From the NCBI GenBank assembly GCA_900555805.1, contig USMJ01000030.1, positions 1 through 8,858 of the forward strand: 8,858 nt of DNA, given 5' to 3'. The position numbers were made by a program, and so were the translations under genes. Shown here in pieces: positions 1 through 5,648 of the stretch. This stretch comes from an uncultured Oscillospiraceae bacterium (GTDB taxonomy: Bacteria > Bacillota > Clostridia > Oscillospirales > Acutalibacteraceae). The notes beneath the pieces are model-generated. The model was not told the origin of the DNA. It saw only the letters and a program-made list of their open reading frames with translations, and searched no databases. Within the stretch, counting starts at the first letter, position 1; each line of letters opens with the position of its first letter.

Positions 1-55
1 GCAAGCCGCCTCGGCGGCTTGCGGCGGTTTCCCCGTCGGGGAAACCTTTTGCCGC
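1..55. repeat. Tandem GC-rich palindromes
   Basis: Two adjacent inverted repeats. Bases 1-10 pair perfectly with 13-22, leaving a 2-base loop. Bases 26-34 pair perfectly with 38-46 around the loop GTC, and this stem is extended by GCGGC (21-25) against GCCGC (51-55) across a TTTT bulge. No reading frame covers them. They lie outside the rny terminator, so they are not needed to end that transcript. The style resembles the GC-rich hairpin cluster at the right edge of the window, which suggests an interspersed palindromic repeat family, although the two clusters are not copies of each other. The left end may be cut by the window. Confidence 0.7.
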
Positions 56-127
56 GAAGTTCGTCTAAGCACACGCTGCAAACCCGACAACCAAACTTTC
101 CGACAGCATACACTCGGCGTACCGCAT

Positions 128-157
128 AAAAAAGAGCCGCACCGAAATGCAGCTCTT
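128..157 (-). terminator. Intrinsic terminator of rny
   Basis: On the minus strand, AAGAGCTGCA (157-148) pairs with TGCGGCTCTT (141-132) as a 10-bp stem with one T-G wobble and a 6-base loop, TTTCGG. A run of six T follows (133-128, overlapping the stem end). It begins 7 bases after the rny stop codon, so it fits as the end of the rny transcript. Confidence 0.88.
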
Positions 158-164
158 AAATATA

Positions 165-1721
165 CTATTTCGCGAAATCCGTGGCCCTTGTCTCCCTGAT
201 GAGGTTGACCTTGATCTGACCGGGATATTCGAGTTCTTCTTCGATCTTCTTGACGATGTCTCTGGCGAGAAGAACCATCTGGTCGTCGCTGACGGCGTCG
301 GGCTTGACGATAATTCTGACCTCGCGGCCCGCCTGAATAGCGTAGGAATTTTCGACGCCCTTGAAGCCCTTCGTGATCTCCTCGAGCTTCTCAAGTCTCT
401 TGATATAGTTCTGGAGATTCTCGCGTCTCGCGCCGGGTCTTGCCGCGGAAATTGCGTCGGCCGCCTGAACGAGACAGGCGATGATGCTCTTGGGTTCGAC
501 GTCGCCGTGGTGAGCCTGAATGGCGTTGACAACGATATCGTTCTCCTTATACTTTTTGGCGTACTCGACGCCGAGTTCGATATGCGAGCCTTCAAGTTCA
601 TGATCGAGAGCCTTGCCGATATCGTGGAGCAGGCCGGCTCTTCTGGCAAGCTTGACGTCAACGCCCAGCTCGGCCGCCATAAGACCTGCGATATAAGAAA
701 CCTCAAGCGAATGGTTGAGAACATTCTGACCGTAACTCGTTCTGTAGCGAAGTCTGCCGAGGAGCTTGACAAGTTCATGGTGTATGCCGTTAACGCCTGC
801 GTCGACGACGGCTCTTTCGCCCGCCTGACGGATTGCGTGTTCGACTTCCTTTTTGCTCTTTTCGTGCATTTCTTCGATTCTCGCCGGATGGATTCTGCCG
901 TCGACTATAAGCTTTTCAAGAGTAAGTCTGGCAACCTCGCGGCGGATGGGATCGAAGCTCGAAAGAGTGATCGTCTCGGGCGTGTCGTCGATGATGAGAT
1001 CGACGCCCGTGATGGTTTCAAGCGTTCTGATATTTCTGCCCTCTCGGCCGATTATGCGGCCTTTCATTTCGTCGCTGGGCAGGGCGACAACGGAAACGGT
1101 CGTCTCCGCCGCGTGATCGGCGGCGCAGCGCTGGATAGCCGTGGAGATGATCTCCCTGGCGAGTGTGTCGGCTTCGTCTTTGGTCTTCTGTTCGAACTCC
1201 ATGATCTTGACGGCTTTTTCACGGGTCAGATCACCGTCGAGTTTTTCAAGAAGAACGACCTTAGCCTGTTCCTTGGTATATCCCGAAATCTTCTCAAGCA
1301 TTTCTAACTGACTTCTTTTGATGCTCTCTGCTTCGGCCATTCGTTCTTCGCATAGTTTAGTCTTGCTGTTGAGGGTGTCCTCTTTTCTCTCGAGAGCGTC
1401 CATCTTTTTATCAAGACTTTCTTCTTTTTGAATGATCCTGCGTTCCTGACGCTGGACTTCGTTTCTTCTGTCTCTTATTTCTCTGTCGGCTTCCGTTCTT
1501 ATCTTGTGAGCTTCGTCCTTAGCTTCAAGTATGGCTTCTTTCTTTTTGGTTTCCGCCTCGTTGATAGCGTTATTGACTATCCTCGTCGCTTCCTGAGTAG
1601 CGGAACCTATAGCGGCTTCGGCCACTTTCTTTCTGTGGCTCTGACCGAGGAAAAAGCCTATCACGCCGAACACAACGGCGCTCACGACGGCAGCTATAAC
1701 AGTTATAACAACTGGATTCAA
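165..1721 (-). CDS. rny: Ribonuclease Y
   Basis: RNase Y is a membrane-anchored endoribonuclease that starts bulk mRNA turnover in Bacillota. The 518-residue product has the usual family length and the full domain order. A hydrophobic N-terminal anchor spans about residues 4-26. A long charged coiled coil rich in E, K and R runs from about 30 to 200. A KH RNA-binding domain carries the GREG loop at 225-228. An HD phosphohydrolase domain contains H337 in NHSLEV, the metal-binding H366-D367 in LLHDIGK, and HHGD at 404-407. The C-terminal conserved block follows to residue 518. The start is TTG, chosen because AAGGAGGT lies 9 bases upstream, because it places the anchor at the very N-terminus, and because no in-frame ATG fits better. 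It is a single-gene unit with its own promoter (1881-1909) and terminator (128-157). Identification is firm from motifs and length; membrane location is known for the family. Confidence 0.97.
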   Translation of the reverse strand: MNPVVITVIAAVVSAVVFGVIGFFLGQSHRKKVAEAAIGSATQEATRIVNNAINEAETKKKEAILEAKDEAHKIRTEADREIRDRRNEVQRQERRIIQKEESLDKKMDALERKEDTLNSKTKLCEERMAEAESIKRSQLEMLEKISGYTKEQAKVVLLEKLDGDLTREKAVKIMEFEQKTKDEADTLAREIISTAIQRCAADHAAETTVSVVALPSDEMKGRIIGREGRNIRTLETITGVDLIIDDTPETITLSSFDPIRREVARLTLEKLIVDGRIHPARIEEMHEKSKKEVEHAIRQAGERAVVDAGVNGIHHELVKLLGRLRYRTSYGQNVLNHSLEVSYIAGLMAAELGVDVKLARRAGLLHDIGKALDHELEGSHIELGVEYAKKYKENDIVVNAIQAHHGDVEPKSIIACLVQAADAISAARPGARRENLQNYIKRLEKLEEITKGFKGVENSYAIQAGREVRIIVKPDAVSDDQMVLLARDIVKKIEEELEYPGQIKVNLIRETRATDFAK

Positions 1722-1820
1722 AGCAGCAGCACCTCCTTTTCAAAAAATTAAAATTAGTGGTTATCAACCTAAAATCAATCATCAAAAGAATTACAGTAAT
1801 GATAAATGCATAGGCGATGA

Positions 1821-1835
1821 GACGCTTTCAGCGTC
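1821..1835 (-). other. Hairpin in rny leader
   Basis: The minus strand reads GACGCT GAA AGCGTC, a perfect 6-bp stem with a 3-base loop, inside the approximately 150-nt untranslated leader between the predicted rny transcription start and its ribosome binding site. No T run follows, so it is not a terminator. It could stabilise the leader or take part in control of rny, but no known riboswitch or leader family is recognisable. Confidence 0.5.
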
Positions 1836-1880
1836 CACCGTAAAAGCATGATAAATTTAAAATCATAGCTTATCTTGTAT

Positions 1881-1909
1881 ATTTTAAAACAAATGTAACG
1901 ATATGTCAA
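1881..1909 (-). promoter_or_regulatory. Sigma-A-type promoter of rny
   Basis: Read on the minus strand: -35 TTGACA (1909-1904, perfect), a 17-bp spacer, and -10 TAAAAT (1886-1881, one mismatch to TATAAT). The predicted transcription start is near 1874, giving a leader of about 150 nt before the TTG start of rny. Confidence 0.88.
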
Positions 1910-2003
1910 TAGAAACGGGGTAAGAAATTATTTAATATGACAAATAGGTGCTGTGGGGGAGTTAGCGCTTAGTCTGTGCGCTTTGGGTAGTTTGCTTAGC
2001 TTT

Positions 2004-2231
2004 TCAATCTCTGAAATCGAAGAGTTTTTCGGGAGAAATTTCGAGGGCTTTGCAGATTGCAAAAACAACATCGAGTGAAACAGAACACTCGGCGGTTTCA
2101 ATTCGACTCATATGTGTTCGACTGATGTCAATTTTTTCGGAAAGTTCAATTTGAGAAAATCCTCGTTTCTTTCGGTAAAATGCAATGTTTGAGCCTAAAT
2201 TTCTGTATTCATTGTAGTATTCATTTCTCAT
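2004..2231 (-). CDS. XRE-family HTH transcriptional regulator
   Basis: A 75-residue protein that is essentially one helix-turn-helix domain of the Cro/C1/XRE family. Positions 15-70 carry the usual pattern: an NIAFYRKKRGFSQ first helix, the HTH unit QIELSEKIDISRTHMSRIE at 27-45 with the recognition helix around residues 36-44, then the closing helices SLDVVFAICKALEI and EKLFDF. There is no sensor or dimerisation domain, which is common in small repressors. The ATG at 2231 is preferred over an in-frame upstream start at 2267 because AGAGGTG sits 6 bases before it and the extension would add 12 residues that do not belong to the fold. It is divergent from the 191-aa gene at 2413 and shares its AT-rich composition, so it probably controls that promoter and perhaps itself. 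The target is inferred from position only. Confidence 0.92.
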   Translation of the reverse strand: MRNEYYNEYRNLGSNIAFYRKKRGFSQIELSEKIDISRTHMSRIETAECSVSLDVVFAICKALEISPEKLFDFRD

Positions 2232-2246
2232 AACCGTCACCTCTGT

Positions 2247-2275
2247 AATATAGTTTACTTTTACCAAACGGTTAA
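2247..2275 (-). promoter_or_regulatory. Possible weak promoter of XRE gene
   Basis: On the minus strand a TTAACC box (2275-2270, 4 of 6 matches to TTGACA) lies 17 bp from TATATT (2252-2247, 5 of 6). Transcription would start very close to the ribosome binding site, giving a leader of only a few bases ahead of it. This is a candidate only. Confidence 0.3.
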
Positions 2276-2310
2276 TGCGACAACGCGAGAAGATACATTT
2301 GTAACATAAT

Positions 2311-2345
2311 AAGTTATATTTTCAGCGTAAAAAGTTATATTTTCA
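2311..2345 (+). promoter_or_regulatory. Direct-repeat operator candidate
   Basis: The 14-base word AAGTTATATTTTCA occurs exactly twice, at 2311-2324 and 2332-2345. The copies are 21 bp apart start to start, two helical turns, so both present the same face of the DNA. The second copy ends at the base before the -35 TTGACA of the rightward promoter. This is the usual arrangement for an upstream activator or repressor site. The adjacent divergent XRE regulator is the obvious candidate ligand, but that is inference. Confidence 0.65.
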
Positions 2346-2374
2346 TTGACAAAGGAATTGATGTGTGTTATTAT
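2346..2374 (+). promoter_or_regulatory. Sigma-A-type promoter of 191-aa/57-aa operon
   Basis: -35 TTGACA (2346-2351, perfect), a 17-bp spacer, and -10 TATTAT (2369-2374, one mismatch). The start of transcription is expected near 2381, about 30 bases before the ATG at 2413. Two direct repeats abut the -35 box. Confidence 0.88.
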
Positions 2375-2412
2375 ACTTGCGGATCCAATTTTAAATCTAT
2401 GGAGGAATGCGT

Positions 2413-2988
2413 ATGAAATTGATGATCGTAGCAGTTATTGTCGCAATTCTTGTCATTGCGACAAAGAAATTAAAGGAGCACAAAGAGCAATCGGAATGCA
2501 AGGAGTTGAGAGAAACAATTCATAATTCAGGAATAATTAAAGAACTGAATAGCTATTTGCGTCTCCTTATTGAACAGGATTGGTCGCACAAACAAATAGA
2601 TTACTATGACGAATGTGACAGGATTATAACTGTATATAATTCCAGCATAGCTTTTGGTATGTGGAAAGATGACGATTGGCAGACTATGTTTGGTGTGGAT
2701 TTTGTTGAAGACCTCGGATATAAGCCTCTGTTAGATAATGGCTTAAAAGACGGGAAAAAACATATCACCAATGAAGACATATACAGGGCGTTTACATATG
2801 AAGTTGTTGCAATACTCAAAAATCTGTTTAATGATGATGAAATCAAATACGACTCACTTGCCACATATTCTAGCGGCTTTGAGAATCAAAAACAACCTGA
2901 CGGTTCTTATAAGCGCATTAAGGTGAACAATGAGTGTGCATCTATAAGATACAAAGTGCCAAAGTCAATCGAGGCAAAACAAATATAA
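2413..2988 (+). CDS. Membrane-anchored protein of unknown function
   Basis: A 191-residue protein I do not recognise. It has one N-terminal hydrophobic segment (about residues 3-17) followed by the basic stretch KKLKEHK, consistent with an uncleaved anchor; there is no lipobox cysteine and no clear signal peptidase site. The rest is polar and soluble-looking, with an aromatic, acidic middle (WKDDDW at 84-89), a helical part at about 120-140 (NEDIYRAFTYEVVAILKNLF) and a C-terminal half with tyrosine and lysine. No catalytic motif is evident. The start at 2413 is chosen over the ATG at 2407 because GGAGG (2401-2405) is 7 bases from the former and only 1 base from the latter. Composition is AT-rich: 19 of 60 bases are G or C at 2521-2580, against 31 of 60 in the panE-family gene at 6361-6420. 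It is the first gene of a two-gene unit with the 57-aa cysteine-rich gene. Confidence 0.85.
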   Translation: MKLMIVAVIVAILVIATKKLKEHKEQSECKELRETIHNSGIIKELNSYLRLLIEQDWSHKQIDYYDECDRIITVYNSSIAFGMWKDDDWQTMFGVDFVEDLGYKPLLDNGLKDGKKHITNEDIYRAFTYEVVAILKNLFNDDEIKYDSLATYSSGFENQKQPDGSYKRIKVNNECASIRYKVPKSIEAKQI

Positions 2989-3022
2989 AAGTATTTTAAA
3001 TATCGAAAAGGGGGAAATAAAA

Positions 3023-3196
3023 ATGTCAAAATGTTATTATCTGGACTATGAAAGTACCGGCTTCTATTCAGGTGTGTATCATTGCAAGCTTTGCGGTAAA
3101 ACATTTTGCCCAGATGATGATAGTTCAGACGAGCGACAAGTAAAATACACTTGTGAAACAGATTGTGAACACTGTGATATTTACAGAAACAGATAA
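3023..3196 (+). CDS. Small cysteine-rich, probable zinc-binding protein
   Basis: A 57-residue gene starting at an ATG preceded by AAGGGGG (3008-3014) with 8 bases of spacing, 34 bp after the 191-aa gene and ending 19 bp before a strong terminator. It has seven cysteines, at 4, 21, 24, 29, 44, 48 and 51. The CKLCGK knuckle (21-26) is a typical zinc-ribbon half-site, and CETDCEHC (44-51) could supply the second pair of ligands. The first part has several tyrosines and the middle is acidic (DDDSSDE). There is no membrane segment or signal peptide. The function is unknown; metal binding is inferred from cysteine spacing. Its ribosome binding site, operon position and terminator support a real gene despite its length. 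Confidence 0.75.
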   Translation: MSKCYYLDYESTGFYSGVYHCKLCGKTFCPDDDSSDERQVKYTCETDCEHCDIYRNR

Positions 3197-3215
3197 ACAA
3201 TACAGAGAAACAAAT

Positions 3216-3251
3216 AAAAACCGAGCAGCCGAAATAGGTCGCTCGGTTTTT
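3216..3251 (+). terminator. Intrinsic terminator of the AT-rich cassette
   Basis: AAAAACCGAGC (3216-3226) pairs perfectly with GCTCGGTTTTT (3241-3251): an 11-bp stem with a run of five T at the right end and a run of five A at the left. It ends the 191-aa/57-aa transcript. The A run means it could also terminate leftward transcription. Confidence 0.9.
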
Positions 3252-3345
3252 GCTTTCGTACCATTTATCTGTTGTGTTTTTCTCTGTAAGTTTTTAATAG
3301 AGACTTTTGTTTATACGGAAATTTCTGTGACTTGTAGCAAGAAAT

Positions 3346-3385
3346 GAAGCTGTCGCTTCTCGTTTTAACGATTTGCGACAGCCTC
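3346..3385 (-). terminator. Hairpin terminator candidate after nrdG
   Basis: On the minus strand GAGGCTGTCGC (3385-3375) pairs with GCGACAGCTTC (3356-3346): an 11-bp stem with one G-T wobble and a large loop that itself contains TCGT/ACGA. It starts 12 bases after the nrdG stop. The following bases, ATTTCTTGC, are only moderately T-rich, so termination may be incomplete. Confidence 0.65.
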
Positions 3386-3397
3386 AAAATCATCTAT

Positions 3398-3919
3398 TCA
3401 AATATCATACAAAACCGCCGAACCGGCTTCGAGCGTCTTTTTGACGTCGATTATCCTCTGATTCTTCGAACCCCTGAACTTCAGCGAAATGTCCTTGAGT
3501 TCTTCGACAAATCTTCCGTCAACCAAAACGTCTATAAGTCCGAGAAGCTCTTCCGTGACCTCGCAGTGCGGATGGCTTCCGTCTTTGAGCATTTCTTCGA
3601 TCGTGAATCCCGAATAAGCCCAGATGTTCTTTTCGGGGAGCGCCTCCCTGACCCTCTTGATAAACGGCAGGAGCGCACGCTGATTCTGCGGCTCGAACGG
3701 TTCTCCGCCCAAAACGGTAAGGCCGGCGATATATTCCCTGCCAAGCAGGGCGATTATCCTGTCCTCCGTCTCACGGGTGAATTCTTCGCCGTAGCCGAAA
3801 TCCCATGTCTGCGGCTGGAAGCAATTTTTACACCGATTGGTGCAGCCCGATACGAACAGACTTACCCGTACCCCCGAGCCGTTAGCGATGTCGCAGTTTT
3901 TTATCTCTCCGTAATGCAT
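3398..3919 (-). CDS. nrdG: Anaerobic ribonucleotide reductase activating protein
   Basis: A radical SAM enzyme that uses S-adenosylmethionine and a [4Fe-4S] cluster to place the glycyl radical on class III ribonucleotide reductase NrdD, allowing dNTP synthesis without oxygen. The 173-residue product has the activase cluster motif CTNRCKNC, with C26, C30 and C33 (CX3CX2C), the SAM-contacting GGEP at 71-74, the WAYSGFTIEE block at 100-109 and the closing DGRFVEELKD...FRGSKNQR...DV signature at 134-159. Length is normal for NrdG. It is the last gene of the four-gene minus-strand operon and starts 4 bp after the stop of the phospholipase-like gene, with AGGAAG about 9 bases upstream of the ATG. 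Its partner nrdD, often adjacent, is not in the window. The specific NrdG call rather than another glycyl-radical activase rests on the short length, the lack of extra ferredoxin cysteines and the C-terminal signature. Confidence 0.93.
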   Translation of the reverse strand: MHYGEIKNCDIANGSGVRVSLFVSGCTNRCKNCFQPQTWDFGYGEEFTRETEDRIIALLGREYIAGLTVLGGEPFEPQNQRALLPFIKRVREALPEKNIWAYSGFTIEEMLKDGSHPHCEVTEELLGLIDVLVDGRFVEELKDISLKFRGSKNQRIIDVKKTLEAGSAVLYDI

Positions 3920-3923
3920 GATC

Positions 3924-4895
3924 TTATTCTTCCTGTCTGATGGGCTCGGTTATGTCGTAGCGAAGTCCCGTGTCGAACGACATGTTCCCTGTCAGCTCCT
4001 CGAGCTTTTCGGCGGCGTTGTCGGCGTTGAACGCTTCGATCATTCTCATGGCGTCCGCCTGACCGTCGTGATAGAGATCCATGAAAGACTTGGTGCTCTT
4101 TCGGCTCGGGTCGTAGACCATCGCCCATTCCTTGTGGGTGAAATTCATATAGTCCCACTCGCTGTCGGGCTGCTTCTGCCTTATCATGCTGACGAGCATT
4201 GGACCTATGAACGGCTTTATCGGCTGCTGAACGACGTTCAGGATCGCTCTCTTCGCGCCCGTCGGGTCGGTCAGGATCCTGTGGGATGTTCCCATGTCGC
4301 GGAACGCCGTGGCGTAATCCTCGGAGGTGGCTTCGTTGCCGTTGACCTTGGGGACGACGTAAGCCATGAGGCGGCTTATCTCCGAGATGACCCGAGGGTC
4401 GGGAGGAATTGTGTTCGAGGCCTTGAATGCCCTGCCGTCGGTGTACCCCAGCTCACTTCTTAAGAGAAATACGTCGATGTTGAATTCGATTATGTTGTGA
4501 ATGGAAAACGGAATGGCTTTCTGATAGCCCTTAGCTTCGGTGAAAGCTTTCTGAACCGAATAAATAAGCGGATGAGCGTTTCTGTCGAGTGCGTAGTGAC
4601 AGATGTAGCCGTAGATATATGACTTGACGATATCCTTGTCACAGGGCTCGTTTTCAAGGTACTCCTTCATGAGCGCGAACATTTTAACGATGTCGCAGTG
4701 ATGAAGTTCCGAGCCGAGACCCATGAGCGTTTTTCCGCCCCAGGCTATGCGCCAGACCCTGTGCGAGAACAGGAAGTCGGGGCCTTGTGTTCCGAAATTG
4801 AGAGCCGTTTCGGAAAGCTTTAAGTCTTTATCATATTCCTGAATTTTATCTTTCAGGCTTCTTGCAAAAATATAGTGAGATGCGAATGCAGGCAT
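3924..4895 (-). CDS. Zinc-dependent phospholipase C family protein
   Basis: A 323-residue protein whose N-terminal half follows the Zn-dependent phospholipase C fold family (PF00882 type), of which secreted clostridial alpha-toxin is the known enzyme. Candidate metal ligands are H7 in MPAFASHYIF, D40 in GTQGPDFLF, H65-H66, H100 and D104 in GYICHYALDRNAHP, H108, H133 and E137 in HNIIE. There is no signal peptide, so the N-terminal tryptophan that binds zinc in the secreted enzymes is absent and the protein should be cytoplasmic. The C-terminal part (about 180-323) has no motif I recognise. AAAGGAGTG lies 7 bases before the ATG. The gene is 14 bp after the SDR gene and 4 bp before nrdG. Family membership is fairly sure; phospholipase activity is not shown and the substrate is unknown. 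Confidence 0.85.
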   Translation of the reverse strand: MPAFASHYIFARSLKDKIQEYDKDLKLSETALNFGTQGPDFLFSHRVWRIAWGGKTLMGLGSELHHCDIVKMFALMKEYLENEPCDKDIVKSYIYGYICHYALDRNAHPLIYSVQKAFTEAKGYQKAIPFSIHNIIEFNIDVFLLRSELGYTDGRAFKASNTIPPDPRVISEISRLMAYVVPKVNGNEATSEDYATAFRDMGTSHRILTDPTGAKRAILNVVQQPIKPFIGPMLVSMIRQKQPDSEWDYMNFTHKEWAMVYDPSRKSTKSFMDLYHDGQADAMRMIEAFNADNAAEKLEELTGNMSFDTGLRYDITEPIRQEE

Positions 4896-4909
4896 TTTGT
4901 TTCACTCCT

Positions 4910-5647
4910 TTATATGATTCCGCCGTCAACGCCAATGACCTGCGCCGTTATAAATCCGGCGTTGCCGCTCGCCAGAAAGACGGCTAAATGAGCCACATCG
5001 TCGGGCGTACCCAAACGCATGACAGGCGTGTTTTCTATAAGCTCTTTTATGGTTTCTTCGCTGTGGCCGCTGTTCATGTCGGTGTCTATGACCCCGGGCG
5101 CGATACAGTTGACGGTGATTCCGCTCGGGCCGAGTTCCCTAGCCAGGGCTTTCGTGAAGCCGATGACAGCCGCCTTCGACGCCGAATAGTGCGTCTCCAT
5201 GCTCGCCCCGACCGTACCCCACATAGAGGAAATGTTGATTATCCGCCCGAAGTGGTTTCGGAGCATGAGCTTTGAGACTTCACGCGAAAAGCAGAAGTAG
5301 CCTTTCATGTTCACAGAGAACATTCTGTCATATTCTTCGTCGGTTATCTCGTCGAACAGCTTCTGCTGAGCGATTCCGGCGTTGTTGACGAGAACGTCTA
5401 TCTTCCCGAACCGCTTTTCGGCGGCGCTCACCGTCTCCCCGACGGCTTCCGAATCGGAAACGTCGGCTCTGAAAAGCTCGCATTCTCCGCCTAAGGTTTC
5501 TATCTCGGCTTTTAGCGAGAGAGCTTCCTCCTCGCTGTTTAAATAGTTCGCCGCGACGGAATATCCGCTTTCCGCGAACCGCAGGGCGCAGGCTCTGCCT
5601 ATGCCCCGTGAAGCTCCCGTTATCAGTACGGTTTTACTGTTGCCCAT
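4910..5647 (-). CDS. SDR oxidoreductase, probable EF-P 5-aminopentanone reductase (YmfI-like)
   Basis: A classical short-chain dehydrogenase/reductase of 245 residues: NADP(H)-binding TGASRGIG at 10-17, DV at 62-63, NNAG at 88-91, catalytic N113, S141, Y154 and K158 (YSASK), and APGVIDTDM at 183-191. It resembles FabG (3-oxoacyl-ACP reductase). However, features such as GIAQQKLFDEITDEEYDRMF, SSMWGTVGAS and HYSASKAA match what I recall of the clostridial and Bacillus YmfI group, which reduces the 5-aminopentanone group on elongation factor P to 5-aminopentanol. No fab genes and no efp are nearby, so context does not settle the substrate. The ATG is 1 base after the stop of the upstream reductase gene, implying translational coupling; the ribosome binding site is weak. 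SDR assignment is certain; the YmfI role is likely but unproven. Confidence 0.93.
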   Translation of the reverse strand: MGNSKTVLITGASRGIGRACALRFAESGYSVAANYLNSEEEALSLKAEIETLGGECELFRADVSDSEAVGETVSAAEKRFGKIDVLVNNAGIAQQKLFDEITDEEYDRMFSVNMKGYFCFSREVSKLMLRNHFGRIINISSMWGTVGASMETHYSASKAAVIGFTKALARELGPSGITVNCIAPGVIDTDMNSGHSEETIKELIENTPVMRLGTPDDVAHLAVFLASGNAGFITAQVIGVDGGII

Positions 5648-5648
5648 A

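Noticed and set aside
65..778. 237-aa frame on the minus strand, low-complexity and rich in Ser and Arg
   Set aside because: Overlaps rny in another frame and runs through its terminator; no family resemblance.
147..1307. 386-aa open frame on the plus strand
   Set aside because: Lies antisense to rny, whose domains and motifs are unmistakable; no ribosome binding site or recognisable protein. It is open because of codon bias on the other strand.
1722..1880. Riboswitch in the rny leader
   Set aside because: Only one short hairpin is present, with no conserved aptamer core or terminator alternative.
1939..1974. 11-codon frame beginning ATGACAAATAGG
   Set aside because: Very short, no properly spaced ribosome binding site, no terminator or conservation clue.
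2232..2267. 12-residue N-terminal extension of the XRE regulator
   Set aside because: The ribosome binding site lies inside it and points to the ATG at 2231.
2407..2412. Upstream ATG for the 191-aa gene
   Set aside because: Only one base after GGAGG, too close for initiation; the ATG at 2413 has 7-base spacing.
3344..3940. 198-aa frame on the plus strand
   Set aside because: Antisense to nrdG, whose cluster cysteines and GGEP motif are clear; starts inside the terminator hairpin.
3918..4463. 181-aa frame on the plus strand
   Set aside because: Antisense shadow of the phospholipase-like gene with no ribosome binding site.
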